Positions 48,496 to 56,169 of a stretch of 64,000 bases of DNA are shown here, one piece after another. The first letter of the stretch is position 1, and the number at the start of each line of letters is the position of its first letter. The DNA lies in contig NZ_CP017562.2 of assembly GCF_001865575.2 (NCBI RefSeq), positions 1,178,001 to 1,242,000 on the forward strand. The letters run 5' to 3'. Both the position numbers and the translations under genes were made by a program. Source of the stretch: Paraburkholderia sprentiae WSM5005. Its GTDB lineage: Bacteria > Pseudomonadota > Gammaproteobacteria > Burkholderiales > Burkholderiaceae. The notes beneath the pieces are model-generated. The model ran no database searches. It worked only from the letters and a program-made list of their open reading frames with translations, and was not told the DNA's origin.

Positions 48496-48981
48496 CTACT
48501 TGATAGCCTTACTCGTCGGCGTTACGCGCGGATCGTCGCAAAGTCGTGCGCAGCCGCCGTCGCATATCGGAACAAGGGTTACTGATATCTGATCGAGCGC
48601 CGCATTTTCTTTATCATCAACGTCTGGTTCCTTGATGATTCTCGTATCGACCCAAACATTTTTTTCCTTTACGCCAAGTTGAACCAGATAGCTTTTGAGG
48701 TTCGCGGCGCGCTCCGCTGCTATTTCCTTTGGGCTCCGCTCTTTTATATATCCGCCGGCATAGACAATGCCTCTGATTTCGACGTTCAGCCATTGCTTCG
48801 CAGCGAGCATCATATCCGCAATCTTGATGCGTTCAGAATTCGGAATTTCCGTTGAATTGAGTAGCAAGCTGCTTGTCATATCCTCCGAAACGGTGCAAGC
48901 AATTGCATTACCCGCGCTCACAGCAAAGCAAAGCGCCACAAGGGAGCGCGTTCCCCGCCGCAAGAAACGTTTCCTTTCCAT
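48496..48981 (-). CDS. Secreted OmpA-like protein, putative orphan immunity partner
   Basis: A protein of 161 residues. The signal peptide spans about 1-28. The body resembles the paralogue at 49286-49834: VEIRGIVYAGGYIKER matches VQIQAIVIAGAYIGER, both have a K(S/A)YL segment, and both end in a Cys-rich tail (GGCARLCDDPR vs GDCRWMCDDPR). The beta-alpha-beta pattern with AAERAANLKSYLVQLGV resembles the OmpA C-terminal fold. It follows a decayed M35 peptidase gene, just as its paralogue follows the longer one, which suggests a protective or immunity role in the periplasm. Codon use is less GC-rich than in the core genes. Confidence 0.6.
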   Translation of the reverse strand: MERKRFLRRGTRSLVALCFAVSAGNAIACTVSEDMTSSLLLNSTEIPNSERIKIADMMLAAKQWLNVEIRGIVYAGGYIKERSPKEIAAERAANLKSYLVQLGVKEKNVWVDTRIIKEPDVDDKENAALDQISVTLVPICDGGCARLCDDPRVTPTSKAIK

Positions 48982-48991
48982 GAAACTATCC

Positions 48992-49250
48992 TCAGTCGTT
49001 CATTTCGACGTAACACGCCAGGCTATCCGCATTCCTTACGCCTTCAGGATGGTCCTGCGCCCAGTACGAAAGACCAATGCTGACGCCGTACATATCATCG
49101 ATTGAATCGAATGCCTCTGTGAAATGCGTGCGTCCATGAATAAGCGTCAAAACTTGGCAGCCATGCCATAGCTGCGACCGTGTCATATCGCAATGATGCG
49201 CGTTGTTGAATCAGGTTTACAGACCGCAGGTGCATTGCCCACAAAAAGTC
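48992..49250 (-). pseudogene. Decayed M35-like metallopeptidase fragment
   Basis: The 64-residue open piece (48992-49186) aligns with the C-terminal part of the gene at 49831-50537: THFTEAFDS vs THFTDTFNS, and HPEGVRNADSLACYV vs HPEKAIENADNITGYI. Upstream, another frame still reads AVCKPDSTTRIIAI (compare AVCKPDSEKRVIAL). The frame is broken and the catalytic HECTH is HGRTH here, so the catalytic Glu is lost. Dead duplicate. Confidence 0.7.
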
Positions 49251-49285
49251 TAACCGCGCACCACCATTTCCGAATTGTCCTTATG

Positions 49286-49834
49286 CTATTTCAGGTTAGA
49301 AGGCCCCGGATCTGGCCATAGCCGCGGATCGTCGCACATCCACCGGCAGTCTCCCCCTTTGCATAACGGAGTTAACTCGATTTCGATTTGCCGAACAGCA
49401 AGTTCGCCGTCCGACCGCCTCACCACATGGACATCCGTCATTGTCTTAGGTTCGACATAGATATTTTTACCCAAAATTCCAAGTTTCCTCAGATACGCTT
49501 TCACTACCTCGCCGCGACGGTCCTGTAATATGTCCAGATCGCGCTCGCCAATATACGCGCCGGCGATTACGATGGCCTGAATCTGCACATCGGGCCATTT
49601 TTTCGCCTTGCCGACCGCGTCTGAAATCAAGCGCCGATTTCCCTCGGAAAGCGCGGTAGTGTTGAACGGCAGCTCAAGCTCCACGTTGTACAAAAAGCGG
49701 CATCCCGTGCTGGATGGCCGCTTTTCCACAGTATCCAACGAGCCATCTGCGCGAACCGGTTCACAAAGACCAGCGGACAAGGCGAGCGCAGCGACCAGTA
49801 CGTGGTACCGAGCGGTCTTTTTCCTGTTGATCAT
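49286..49834 (-). CDS. Secreted OmpA-like protein, putative partner/immunity of the M35 peptidase
   Basis: A protein of 182 residues. The signal peptide spans about 1-29 (cut near VRA-DG). The mature domain resembles the OmpA C-terminal fold (ELELPFNTTALSEGNRRLISDAV, DRRGEVVKAYLRKLGI), with a conserved Cys pair near the end (GGDCRWMCDDP). Its ATG overlaps the peptidase stop as ATGA, so the two are translationally coupled. With the same arrangement duplicated next door, this suggests an effector-immunity or enzyme-partner pair acting in the periplasm. Direct proof is lacking. Confidence 0.62.
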   Translation of the reverse strand: MINRKKTARYHVLVAALALSAGLCEPVRADGSLDTVEKRPSSTGCRFLYNVELELPFNTTALSEGNRRLISDAVGKAKKWPDVQIQAIVIAGAYIGERDLDILQDRRGEVVKAYLRKLGILGKNIYVEPKTMTDVHVVRRSDGELAVRQIEIELTPLCKGGDCRWMCDDPRLWPDPGPSNLK

Positions 49835-50537
49835 AGTATTACTTTGTCGAAATTCGCTATATATCCAGTTATGTTGTCTGCGTTCTCAATCGCTTTTTCC
49901 GGATGATTCTCCGCGAATATCCGCAGGCTTGTTTCCTTGTCGGCATAAGCCCAGTCTTGCGAATTGAACGTGTCCGTGAAGTGGGTACATTCATGGATTA
50001 CCGTCTTTATCTTGCACGTGCCATGCAGTAAGCCAAATGGACTCTCGCAATACCTCGAGTAGAGGGCGATGACCCGCTTTTCCGAATCGGGTTTACAGAC
50101 TGCTGCGTGATTGACACCTGAATCCGGGTTGACTACGCATGACAGCTTCCTGCTCGTTTTACTATCAAATCGTACGATCTTTTCAGGGACCAGTTGTTGC
50201 ATTGCTGCGAGCAATCGCGGCAGCCCATCGCTAAGTACTTTTCTTATATCCTCGTTCGCACGTGCAAAAAAGTTGTTACGCGGTCCTGCTCTTTGTCGTC
50301 CCAGCGCGCCAAGCCCTCAATGCGTCTTTTGATTAACTCGATGCCGATGTCGCGGGCCCGCATGACTTCCTTTCTAAACTCCTGATTGGTCATGTTCGGG
50401 CAGATTGGCTTGGCGTTAATTACTACCTCTACAAATGATCCTAGGTTCGTGTTAGTCACGGCACCTTGATGAACAAGCACCCACTCGCCATCTTCATCTT
50501 CGGTGGGGACTCTGAATCCATACTGATTGATGTCCAT
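49831..50537 (-). CDS. M35-like metallopeptidase expressed through a -1 frameshift (or frameshifted gene)
   Basis: Two overlapping frames make one protein of about 235 residues. Frame 0 runs from 50537 to a TAA at 50244-50246 (97 residues, starting MDINQYGFRVPTE). The -1 frame continues as ARANEDIRKVLSDGLPRLL through the peptidase domain to 49831. The peptidase region has HECTH (zinc-binding HExxH) followed by FTDTFNSQDWAYAD, as in aspzincin/M35 lysine-type endopeptidases. The change of frame falls precisely at T TTT TTG (coding strand, 50265-50271), a canonical -1 slippery heptamer in the right phase. No signal peptide is present, which fits a toxin delivered by a contractile or contact system. 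A simple indel cannot be excluded. Confidence 0.6.
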
Positions 50538-50540
50538 GTC

Positions 50541-50996
50541 TTAACTCTCCACTTTCAGTTCTACGAATTTCAGTCCCGGCGTGACAACCCGCTCTGTCCA
50601 TCCGTCTGAATCTGTCACACCGGCAATAATCTGTTTACCGTTGGCGAAAATGCGGTAGCGCACATTCGTGACTGGACTGCCTTCTTCATCCTTTACGAGG
50701 AACCGTTCATCGAACGGGCCCGCAGGTCGATTGCGACAGAGGCATCCCTCGCCTTCCCCTAAAGCCTGCCTCATGTCGTAACCGGATGGGAGAGTCTTGA
50801 TCGCATCAATCCGAATCCACTCCCCGGATTTCGGGTTCATCGTCATTGCCTGAGGCATATCAGGCCACTCTTTGTATATCTTGAATGTAATACGACAATC
50901 AAGACATTCCCAGTCATCTGATCCCTCGAACATATCCGCAAAGTGAGCCTTCATTTCTGCGATGATCGCCTCTGCGGAGCGCATCCTTTCGTACAT
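50541..50996 (-). CDS. Hypothetical protein upstream of the M35 peptidase
   Basis: A protein of 151 residues. The N-terminal half has a CLDC pair and aromatic residues. The C-terminal half (about 90-151) reads as a small beta domain (FDERFLVKDEEGSPVTNVRYRI, then GVTDSDGWTERV). That style recurs in effectors and adaptors linked to type VI secretion spike proteins, but this is only a resemblance. The start at 50996 is set by a strong GGGAGGATCC site. The frame is open to 51104. It ends 3 bases before the peptidase start, so the two are coupled. Confidence 0.6.
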   Translation of the reverse strand: MYERMRSAEAIIAEMKAHFADMFEGSDDWECLDCRITFKIYKEWPDMPQAMTMNPKSGEWIRIDAIKTLPSGYDMRQALGEGEGCLCRNRPAGPFDERFLVKDEEGSPVTNVRYRIFANGKQIIAGVTDSDGWTERVVTPGLKFVELKVES

Positions 50997-51628
50997 TGGA
51001 TCCTCCCATAGGTTAATTCGCGCTCTCAGGCCGTCAGACCAATGAGCACGCAAAGAGCAGCGGCAGTGACCCTCCGCGTCATGGTTCAGATCGAATACAA
51101 CCAAAACCTATTCCGCAGAAAGAATTCACCGATTTCGACGTTCTCCGCCATTGCGGGACGGCATTGGCGGGAAGTTCGAGTAGACTGAATAGCTGAACCG
51201 CGACGCAAGCATTCTTCCTTGCCCACTGCATCATCCCGTTTCTGTTGTCCCATCTGACCTCTGCTGTTTTTTCCAGAACACACAGCCGACGAATTAACCA
51301 TCTAAAACGCGACACGGTCAATGACTTTAAATTGAGATAAAACATTTTTGACAGATATTAACAATGCTTCCAGGTTTTTCATTTCTATTGCATATTTCGG
51401 CTCATGCCGGACGAATTAGGATAAAGGCACACCTCACGGCCTGTTCCCCTGCGAGATCACTGTGCTTATAGGTCCATACACGTTGATTTCCCGCCCATCA
51501 TCTACCCGATGCTGATCCCTCGCATGCATTGAGTCGCTCCCCGCATCCGCTCAGCGCGCATAAAAAAAGCCACCGGTCTTTCAACCGGTGGCCTTCTATC
51601 ACAGCACCAACACTAAACGTCGAGAGCG
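50997..51628. other. Lower-GC gap between the peptidase island and manC
   Basis: 632 bases. Two short overlapping leftward frames (51079-51345 and 51086-51301) have no recognised domain and may be debris of an upstream gene of the island. The part from about 51340 to 51540 is AT-rich with no open frame of note and could hold the island promoter. A terminator for manC lies at 51562-51592. Confidence 0.45.
51562..51592 (-). terminator. Rho-independent terminator of the manC operon
   Basis: Stem GCCACCGGT / ACCGGTGGC (51569-51577 with 51584-51592), a 6-base loop, and seven A on the plus strand at 51562-51568, giving a T tract after the hairpin for leftward transcription. It lies 37 bases past the manC stop. 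Confidence 0.92.
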
Positions 51629-53059
51629 TTAAACCTTCGCGACACGCCCGTACGTATCCTCGAACCGCACGATATCGTCCTCGCCGAGATACGCGCCCGA
51701 CTGCACCTCGATCAACTCGAGCGGAATCTTGCCGGGGTTCAGCAGCCGGTGGGTGACGCCGAGCGGAATATAGGTCGACTGGTTTTCGGTCAGCATGATT
51801 TCCTTGTCGCCGTTCGTCACCAGCGCGGTGCCCTTCACGACGATCCAGTGCTCGGCGCGATGGTGATGCATCTGCAGACTCAGCTGCGCGCCCGGATTGA
51901 CGACGATCCGCTTCACCTGAAAGCGCTCGCCGCTATCGATGCCTTCATACGAACCCCACGGCCGCACCACGCGGCGATGCGTGACCGACTCGTGACGCCC
52001 CATCGCATTGAGCTGCGCTACGATCTTCTTGACGTCTTGCGCCTGGTCCCGATGCGCGACCAGCACCGCGTCCGCGGTCTCGACGATCACGACGTTCTCG
52101 AGCCCGATCGCCGCCACGAGCCGATGCTCGGCGCGAATATACGAGTTGCTGACCGCATCGGTCAGCACGTCGCCGATCAGCGCGTTGTTCTGCGCATCGC
52201 GCTCGGCGATGTCGGCGAGCGCGGTCCACGAACCGATGTCGTTCCAGCCGAGATCGGCGACCGCGACGACGGCCGCGCATTGGGTCTTCTCCATCACCGC
52301 GTGGTCGACGGAAATGTTCGGGCTGGCCGCGAACGCCTCGGCATCGAGTCGCACGAAATCATGATCCTGCTGCGCGCTCTGCAGCGACAGCTCGGCCTGA
52401 CGCGCGATCTCCGGCTCGTAGCGGCGCAGCTCGTCCATATACGTCGACGCGTTCAGCATGAACATGCCGCTATTCCAGTAGTAACGGCCTTCATCGATGA
52501 AGCGCTGAGCCGTTGCGGCATCGGGCTTCTCGACGAACGAATCGACCGCGAAACTCTGCGTGCCGTCGATCAGCGCCGCGCCCGCGCGGATGTAACCGTA
52601 GCCGGTATGCGGCTCGGTCGGTGCGATGCCGAACGTGACCAGACGCCCGTCCTTCGCGATCTGCGCTGCCGCTTCGACCGCCTTCACGAACGCGGCCTGG
52701 CCGGCGATCACGTGATCGGACGGCAGCACCAGCAGCAACGCGTCGGGCGCGTCGCGCAATGCGAGCAGCGCGGCCACCGCGATGGCCGGCGCGGTATTGC
52801 GGCTCGCCGGTTCCAGCACGATGCGCGACGAACCTACGTCGACCTGGCGCAACTGCTCGGCGACAAGAAAACGCTGCTCGTTGTTCGTGACGACGATCGG
52901 CGCGGTGACATCACCGATGCCGCGCAGGCGCAACGCGGTTTGCTGGACCAGCGTGTGTTCGCCGGTCAGCGCCAGGTACTGCTTCGGGTAACCGCCGCGC
53001 GACATAGGCCACAGTCGTGTGCCGCTGCCGCCGCAAAGAATGACGGGATGGATATGCAT
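51629..53059 (-). CDS. manC: Mannose-1-phosphate guanylyltransferase / mannose-6-phosphate isomerase
   Basis: A bifunctional enzyme of 476 residues that supplies GDP-mannose (or, in heptose-capsule loci, a related GDP-sugar precursor). The N-terminal nucleotidyltransferase domain starts VILCGGSGTRLWPMSRGGYPKQ and includes FVEKPDAATAQ. The C-terminal cupin isomerase domain lies at about 345-470 (metal site QMHHHRAEHWIVVKGTA). It is the last gene of the leftward PKS/LpxC/AOS operon. In Burkholderia capsule I loci manC also stands at an operon edge. Confidence 0.96.
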   Translation of the reverse strand: MHIHPVILCGGSGTRLWPMSRGGYPKQYLALTGEHTLVQQTALRLRGIGDVTAPIVVTNNEQRFLVAEQLRQVDVGSSRIVLEPASRNTAPAIAVAALLALRDAPDALLLVLPSDHVIAGQAAFVKAVEAAAQIAKDGRLVTFGIAPTEPHTGYGYIRAGAALIDGTQSFAVDSFVEKPDAATAQRFIDEGRYYWNSGMFMLNASTYMDELRRYEPEIARQAELSLQSAQQDHDFVRLDAEAFAASPNISVDHAVMEKTQCAAVVAVADLGWNDIGSWTALADIAERDAQNNALIGDVLTDAVSNSYIRAEHRLVAAIGLENVVIVETADAVLVAHRDQAQDVKKIVAQLNAMGRHESVTHRRVVRPWGSYEGIDSGERFQVKRIVVNPGAQLSLQMHHHRAEHWIVVKGTALVTNGDKEIMLTENQSTYIPLGVTHRLLNPGKIPLELIEVQSGAYLGEDDIVRFEDTYGRVAKV

Positions 53060-53146
53060 AGTTCAGGTCCTCGTGGGTGTGTCTTATCAATCGACTGCAT
53101 CGCGCTTGCCCCGTACGCGGCGCGGCCGTGTTTTTTTCCGCGTCAC

Positions 53147-53857
53147 TTATTTCTTGCCTGCCCACTCCATCCGCACCGACTCCAGCTCACGCGGCAAGCG
53201 CGCCGAAAGCGGCGCCCGGCGCGGCAATTCGACGAAGCCGAGACGCCGGTACAGCGCGTGTGCGCGCTGGTTGCTCACCAGCACGTCTAGCACCAGCTGT
53301 TGTCGATCGTGTCCGCCATGCGCCGCGCGAGCCTGCGAATTCATCAACGCCCGCGCGCGCATAGCATCCGTAAACAGCGCGCTGAAAACGCCCGTGCCGC
53401 GTAGACGCTCATGCGTCGCGCAGTGGGCGATCAGTGTCTGCGACGACTTCGGCGCCGGCAATTCGCTTTCGAGCACGAGGCCGCGCAACAGCATGCGAAC
53501 CGTGCGGCGCAGGCCGAAGAACAACATCAGCATGAGCGCGACGTGCGGATCGTCGAACCATGTCTGCCGTCCGTCATGCAGCGCGAGCACCGCGACCGGT
53601 TGGTCGTCCACGGTCACGGCCACTCGGTGGCGTCGATACGAAAAGCGTCCGAGCTTCGATGCAAACGCAAACGACAGAAACTCGATGCACGCATCGGCCG
53701 GCTCGCCGAGAAAGAAACCAAATTCGCGCACGCCCGATGCGAACATCAGCGGCGCGCACGCTTCGGCGTCGCCGGCGCGCGCGGCGCGAAAGCGCAACGC
53801 GACCGGTTCTTGTTCGCTATCTGGCCAATCCGCGCGTGCGGCATCTACGGCATACAT
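53147..53857 (-). CDS. GNAT-family acyltransferase
   Basis: A protein of 236 residues of the GNAT fold. A beta-strand core (VAVTVDDQPVAVLALHD) leads to an acyl-CoA loop region (CATHERLRGTGVFSALFTDAMRAR; an R-x-x-G-x-G/A motif) and a C-terminal strand (LDVLVSNQRAHALYRRLGFVEL). It lies between the oxoamine synthase (36-base gap) and manC. An N-acyl or N-acetyl transfer onto the amine made by the neighbouring enzyme is plausible but inferred. The acceptor is unknown. Confidence 0.82.
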   Translation of the reverse strand: MYAVDAARADWPDSEQEPVALRFRAARAGDAEACAPLMFASGVREFGFFLGEPADACIEFLSFAFASKLGRFSYRRHRVAVTVDDQPVAVLALHDGRQTWFDDPHVALMLMLFFGLRRTVRMLLRGLVLESELPAPKSSQTLIAHCATHERLRGTGVFSALFTDAMRARALMNSQARAAHGGHDRQQLVLDVLVSNQRAHALYRRLGFVELPRRAPLSARLPRELESVRMEWAGKK

Positions 53858-53893
53858 GACAGGCTGCCCCCTGTTCGATTCGTTGCGGTGCGG

Positions 53894-55231
53894 CTAACGA
53901 GCTACGCGCTTGAGCGCGACGATCGTGCGGCTGATCTGCTCGGGTTCGTGCGTCGAGCAGATGAAAAAGCGCAAGCGCGCCGCCTTTTCCTCGACGGCCG
54001 GATAGAAGATCGGCTGCACGTTGATGCCTTCGGCAAACATTGCGTTCGCCCACTGCGCGGCCTTCAGCGTGCTGCCGGTAATGATCGGCACGACTGCATA
54101 CCCCGCGCTCTTGCCGGTATCGAGACCGGCGGCGCGCGCTTCGTCGACGAACTGCCGCCCGCGTGCACGCAAGCGCGCGACCCGCTCGGGCTCGGCGATC
54201 AGACGCTCGAGCGCCGCGAGCGACGCGGCCGCCAACGCGGGCGCGAGTCCCACGCTATACAGGAAGCCCGGCGCGAGATGCCGCAGGATGTCGATCAACG
54301 CCTGCGTGCCGGCGATAAACCCGCCACAACCGGCCAGCGTTTTGCTGAGCGTGCCCATCCAGATATCGACATCGCCGCTCGCCACGCTGCACTGCTCGCG
54401 CACGCCCTTGCCGGCCTCCCCGAGCACGCCGAGCGAATGCGCTTCGTCGACCATCAGGAACGCCGCATGGCGGCGCTTGATGTCGACGAATTGCGCGAGA
54501 TCGGGAATGTCGCCGTCCATGCTGTACAGACCTTCGATCGCAATCAGCACGCGCCGGTAATCGTGCCGCACGCGCGCGAGCAACGCGTCGAGCGCCTGCC
54601 AATCGTTGTGCGGAAAGCTCAGCCGTTTGGCGCCGCTCAATTGCGCGCCCTGCACGATGCTGTTATGCGCGAGCGAGTCGTGCACGATCAGGTCGCCGGG
54701 ACCGAACAGCGAGCCGATCACGGTCACGTTGGTCGCGTGGCCGCTGACGAACACCACGCAATCGTCGGCCTCGTAGAACGACGCGAGCGCCGTTTCGAGT
54801 TCGCGCTGCACGGGCCGCTCGCCCGCCACCATGCGGCTGGCCGACGCCGACGTGCCATAGCGGTCGATCGCCTGTTTCGCTCGCGCGCACACGTGCGGAT
54901 CGCCGGCGAGACCGAGATAGTTGTAGTTCGCGTAGTTCAGATACTCGACGCCGCCGATGCGCGTGGTCGCGCCGGCCACGCCTTCATGCACGCGAAAGAA
55001 CGGCGACTGCACCTGCAGCTTGTCGCCCATCTGCCGCAGAATCTCGACCTGCTGATAACCCGGCATGCTTTCGAAGCTGCACAGCTCGGCGCGCGCGGCG
55101 TCCTGCGCCGCGCGAGTGCCGCTCGCCGCGAGCGGCGCGCCTGGTTCGCGCGCGTCGTCGGACACGCGTTCGAGCTGCCTCATCAACGCCTTCGCGGCGA
55201 GTTGCTGACGAAGGTGATCACCCAATCCCAT
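53894..55231 (-). CDS. wcbT: Alpha-oxoamine synthase (PLP-dependent; WcbT-like)
   Basis: A protein of 445 residues of the BioF/KBL/serine palmitoyltransferase family. It joins an acyl thioester to an amino acid with loss of CO2, giving a 2-amino ketone. The PLP lysine is Lys297 (GTLSKTLAG), the Asp for the pyridine nitrogen is in VDEAHSLG (261-267), and SGHATNVTVIG binds the cofactor. About 50 extra N-terminal residues precede the core, as in oxoamine synthases that work with polyketide synthases. Since the PKS has no thioesterase, this enzyme is the best candidate to release its chain. The gene symbol is by order and family, from memory of the capsule I locus. Confidence 0.85.
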   Translation of the reverse strand: MGLGDHLRQQLAAKALMRQLERVSDDAREPGAPLAASGTRAAQDAARAELCSFESMPGYQQVEILRQMGDKLQVQSPFFRVHEGVAGATTRIGGVEYLNYANYNYLGLAGDPHVCARAKQAIDRYGTSASASRMVAGERPVQRELETALASFYEADDCVVFVSGHATNVTVIGSLFGPGDLIVHDSLAHNSIVQGAQLSGAKRLSFPHNDWQALDALLARVRHDYRRVLIAIEGLYSMDGDIPDLAQFVDIKRRHAAFLMVDEAHSLGVLGEAGKGVREQCSVASGDVDIWMGTLSKTLAGCGGFIAGTQALIDILRHLAPGFLYSVGLAPALAAASLAALERLIAEPERVARLRARGRQFVDEARAAGLDTGKSAGYAVVPIITGSTLKAAQWANAMFAEGINVQPIFYPAVEEKAARLRFFICSTHEPEQISRTIVALKRVAR

Positions 55232-55254
55232 AGTGTTTCGCTAATCCTGTACGT

Positions 55255-56169
55255 TCAGCCCGCGAATTCGGCCCATTCCCACGCGTCGCGATCCGCGAGC
55301 AGCGCGGCGACGAGCCGGTAGTTCATTTCGTGACTCGGCCGCAACGCGCTCACGCGGCCCAGCAATGGCGCGCCGGCCATCGCCATGTCGCCGACCAGGT
55401 CGAGCACGCGGTGGCGCACGAACTCGTCAGGCACGCGCATCCCGCCGAGCACCCGATTGCCGACGATCGCCGCCGTGCACGACAGCCGCGCGCCGCGCAG
55501 AATCGGCATGCCGCGCAGGTAGCCGGCCGCGATCGCCGGGATCGCCCACTTGAGGCGCCCATACGAGCGCGACGGCGCGATCTCGCCCGCAAAGCTCGCG
55601 GGCGTCAGCGCGCCGTCCCAGCGCAATGCGCCGAAGCCTTTCAGATCGTTGCGCACGCTCATTTCGTATGCGGCGGCCGGTTCGATCGACATGCTGCGTT
55701 CGTCGCGCGTGCCGGCGCCGTCGGCGATCCGCACGGGCCGCAGCACGCGAATGAAACGCTTCGCACCCGGCAGCTCGATGCGTCCGCACGCGTGAATCTC
55801 GTCGAGCCAGGGTTGCGCGCTGCCGTCGAGAATCGGCACTTCCTCGGCGTCGAGCTCGACCGTCGCGCGATCGATTTCGCACGCCAGCAGCGAAGCCAGC
55901 AGGTGCTCGACGGTGCGCACGCGCACGCCATCGGCCGCTTCGAGCATCGTGCACAGCGGCTGAGCGCGCCGCAGCGCGGGATTCACCGCGAATTCGGCCA
56001 GCACGCCGCCATCTTGGATGCGCCGGAACACGATGCCGCGCGGACCGCTGGCGGTACCCGGCAGGATCCGCACGTTCACGCGCCGACCCGTGTGCAGGCC
56101 GTGGCCGCTCACGGTCAGCTCGCGCGCGAGCGTCCCCTCGCGATGACTCCAGCCCGCGGGCGCGCGCAT
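55255..56169 (-). CDS. wcbS: LpxC-like UDP-3-O-acyl-GlcNAc deacetylase homologue (WcbS-like)
   Basis: A zinc amidohydrolase of 304 residues. All key LpxC positions are present: Glu88-His89 (TVEHLLAS), His253 and Asp257 (RHRVLDLVGD, with Asp261), and His280 (PSHEMNYRL). The hydrophobic-passage motif GHGLHTG is near the N terminus. The normal lpxC sits in the cell-division cluster, so this is a second, specialised copy in an operon with a PKS. It probably deacetylates an N-acetylated lipid or sugar intermediate. It overlaps the PKS stop by one base. The symbol is given by operon order. Confidence 0.82.
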   Translation of the reverse strand: MRAPAGWSHREGTLARELTVSGHGLHTGRRVNVRILPGTASGPRGIVFRRIQDGGVLAEFAVNPALRRAQPLCTMLEAADGVRVRTVEHLLASLLACEIDRATVELDAEEVPILDGSAQPWLDEIHACGRIELPGAKRFIRVLRPVRIADGAGTRDERSMSIEPAAAYEMSVRNDLKGFGALRWDGALTPASFAGEIAPSRSYGRLKWAIPAIAAGYLRGMPILRGARLSCTAAIVGNRVLGGMRVPDEFVRHRVLDLVGDMAMAGAPLLGRVSALRPSHEMNYRLVAALLADRDAWEWAEFAG

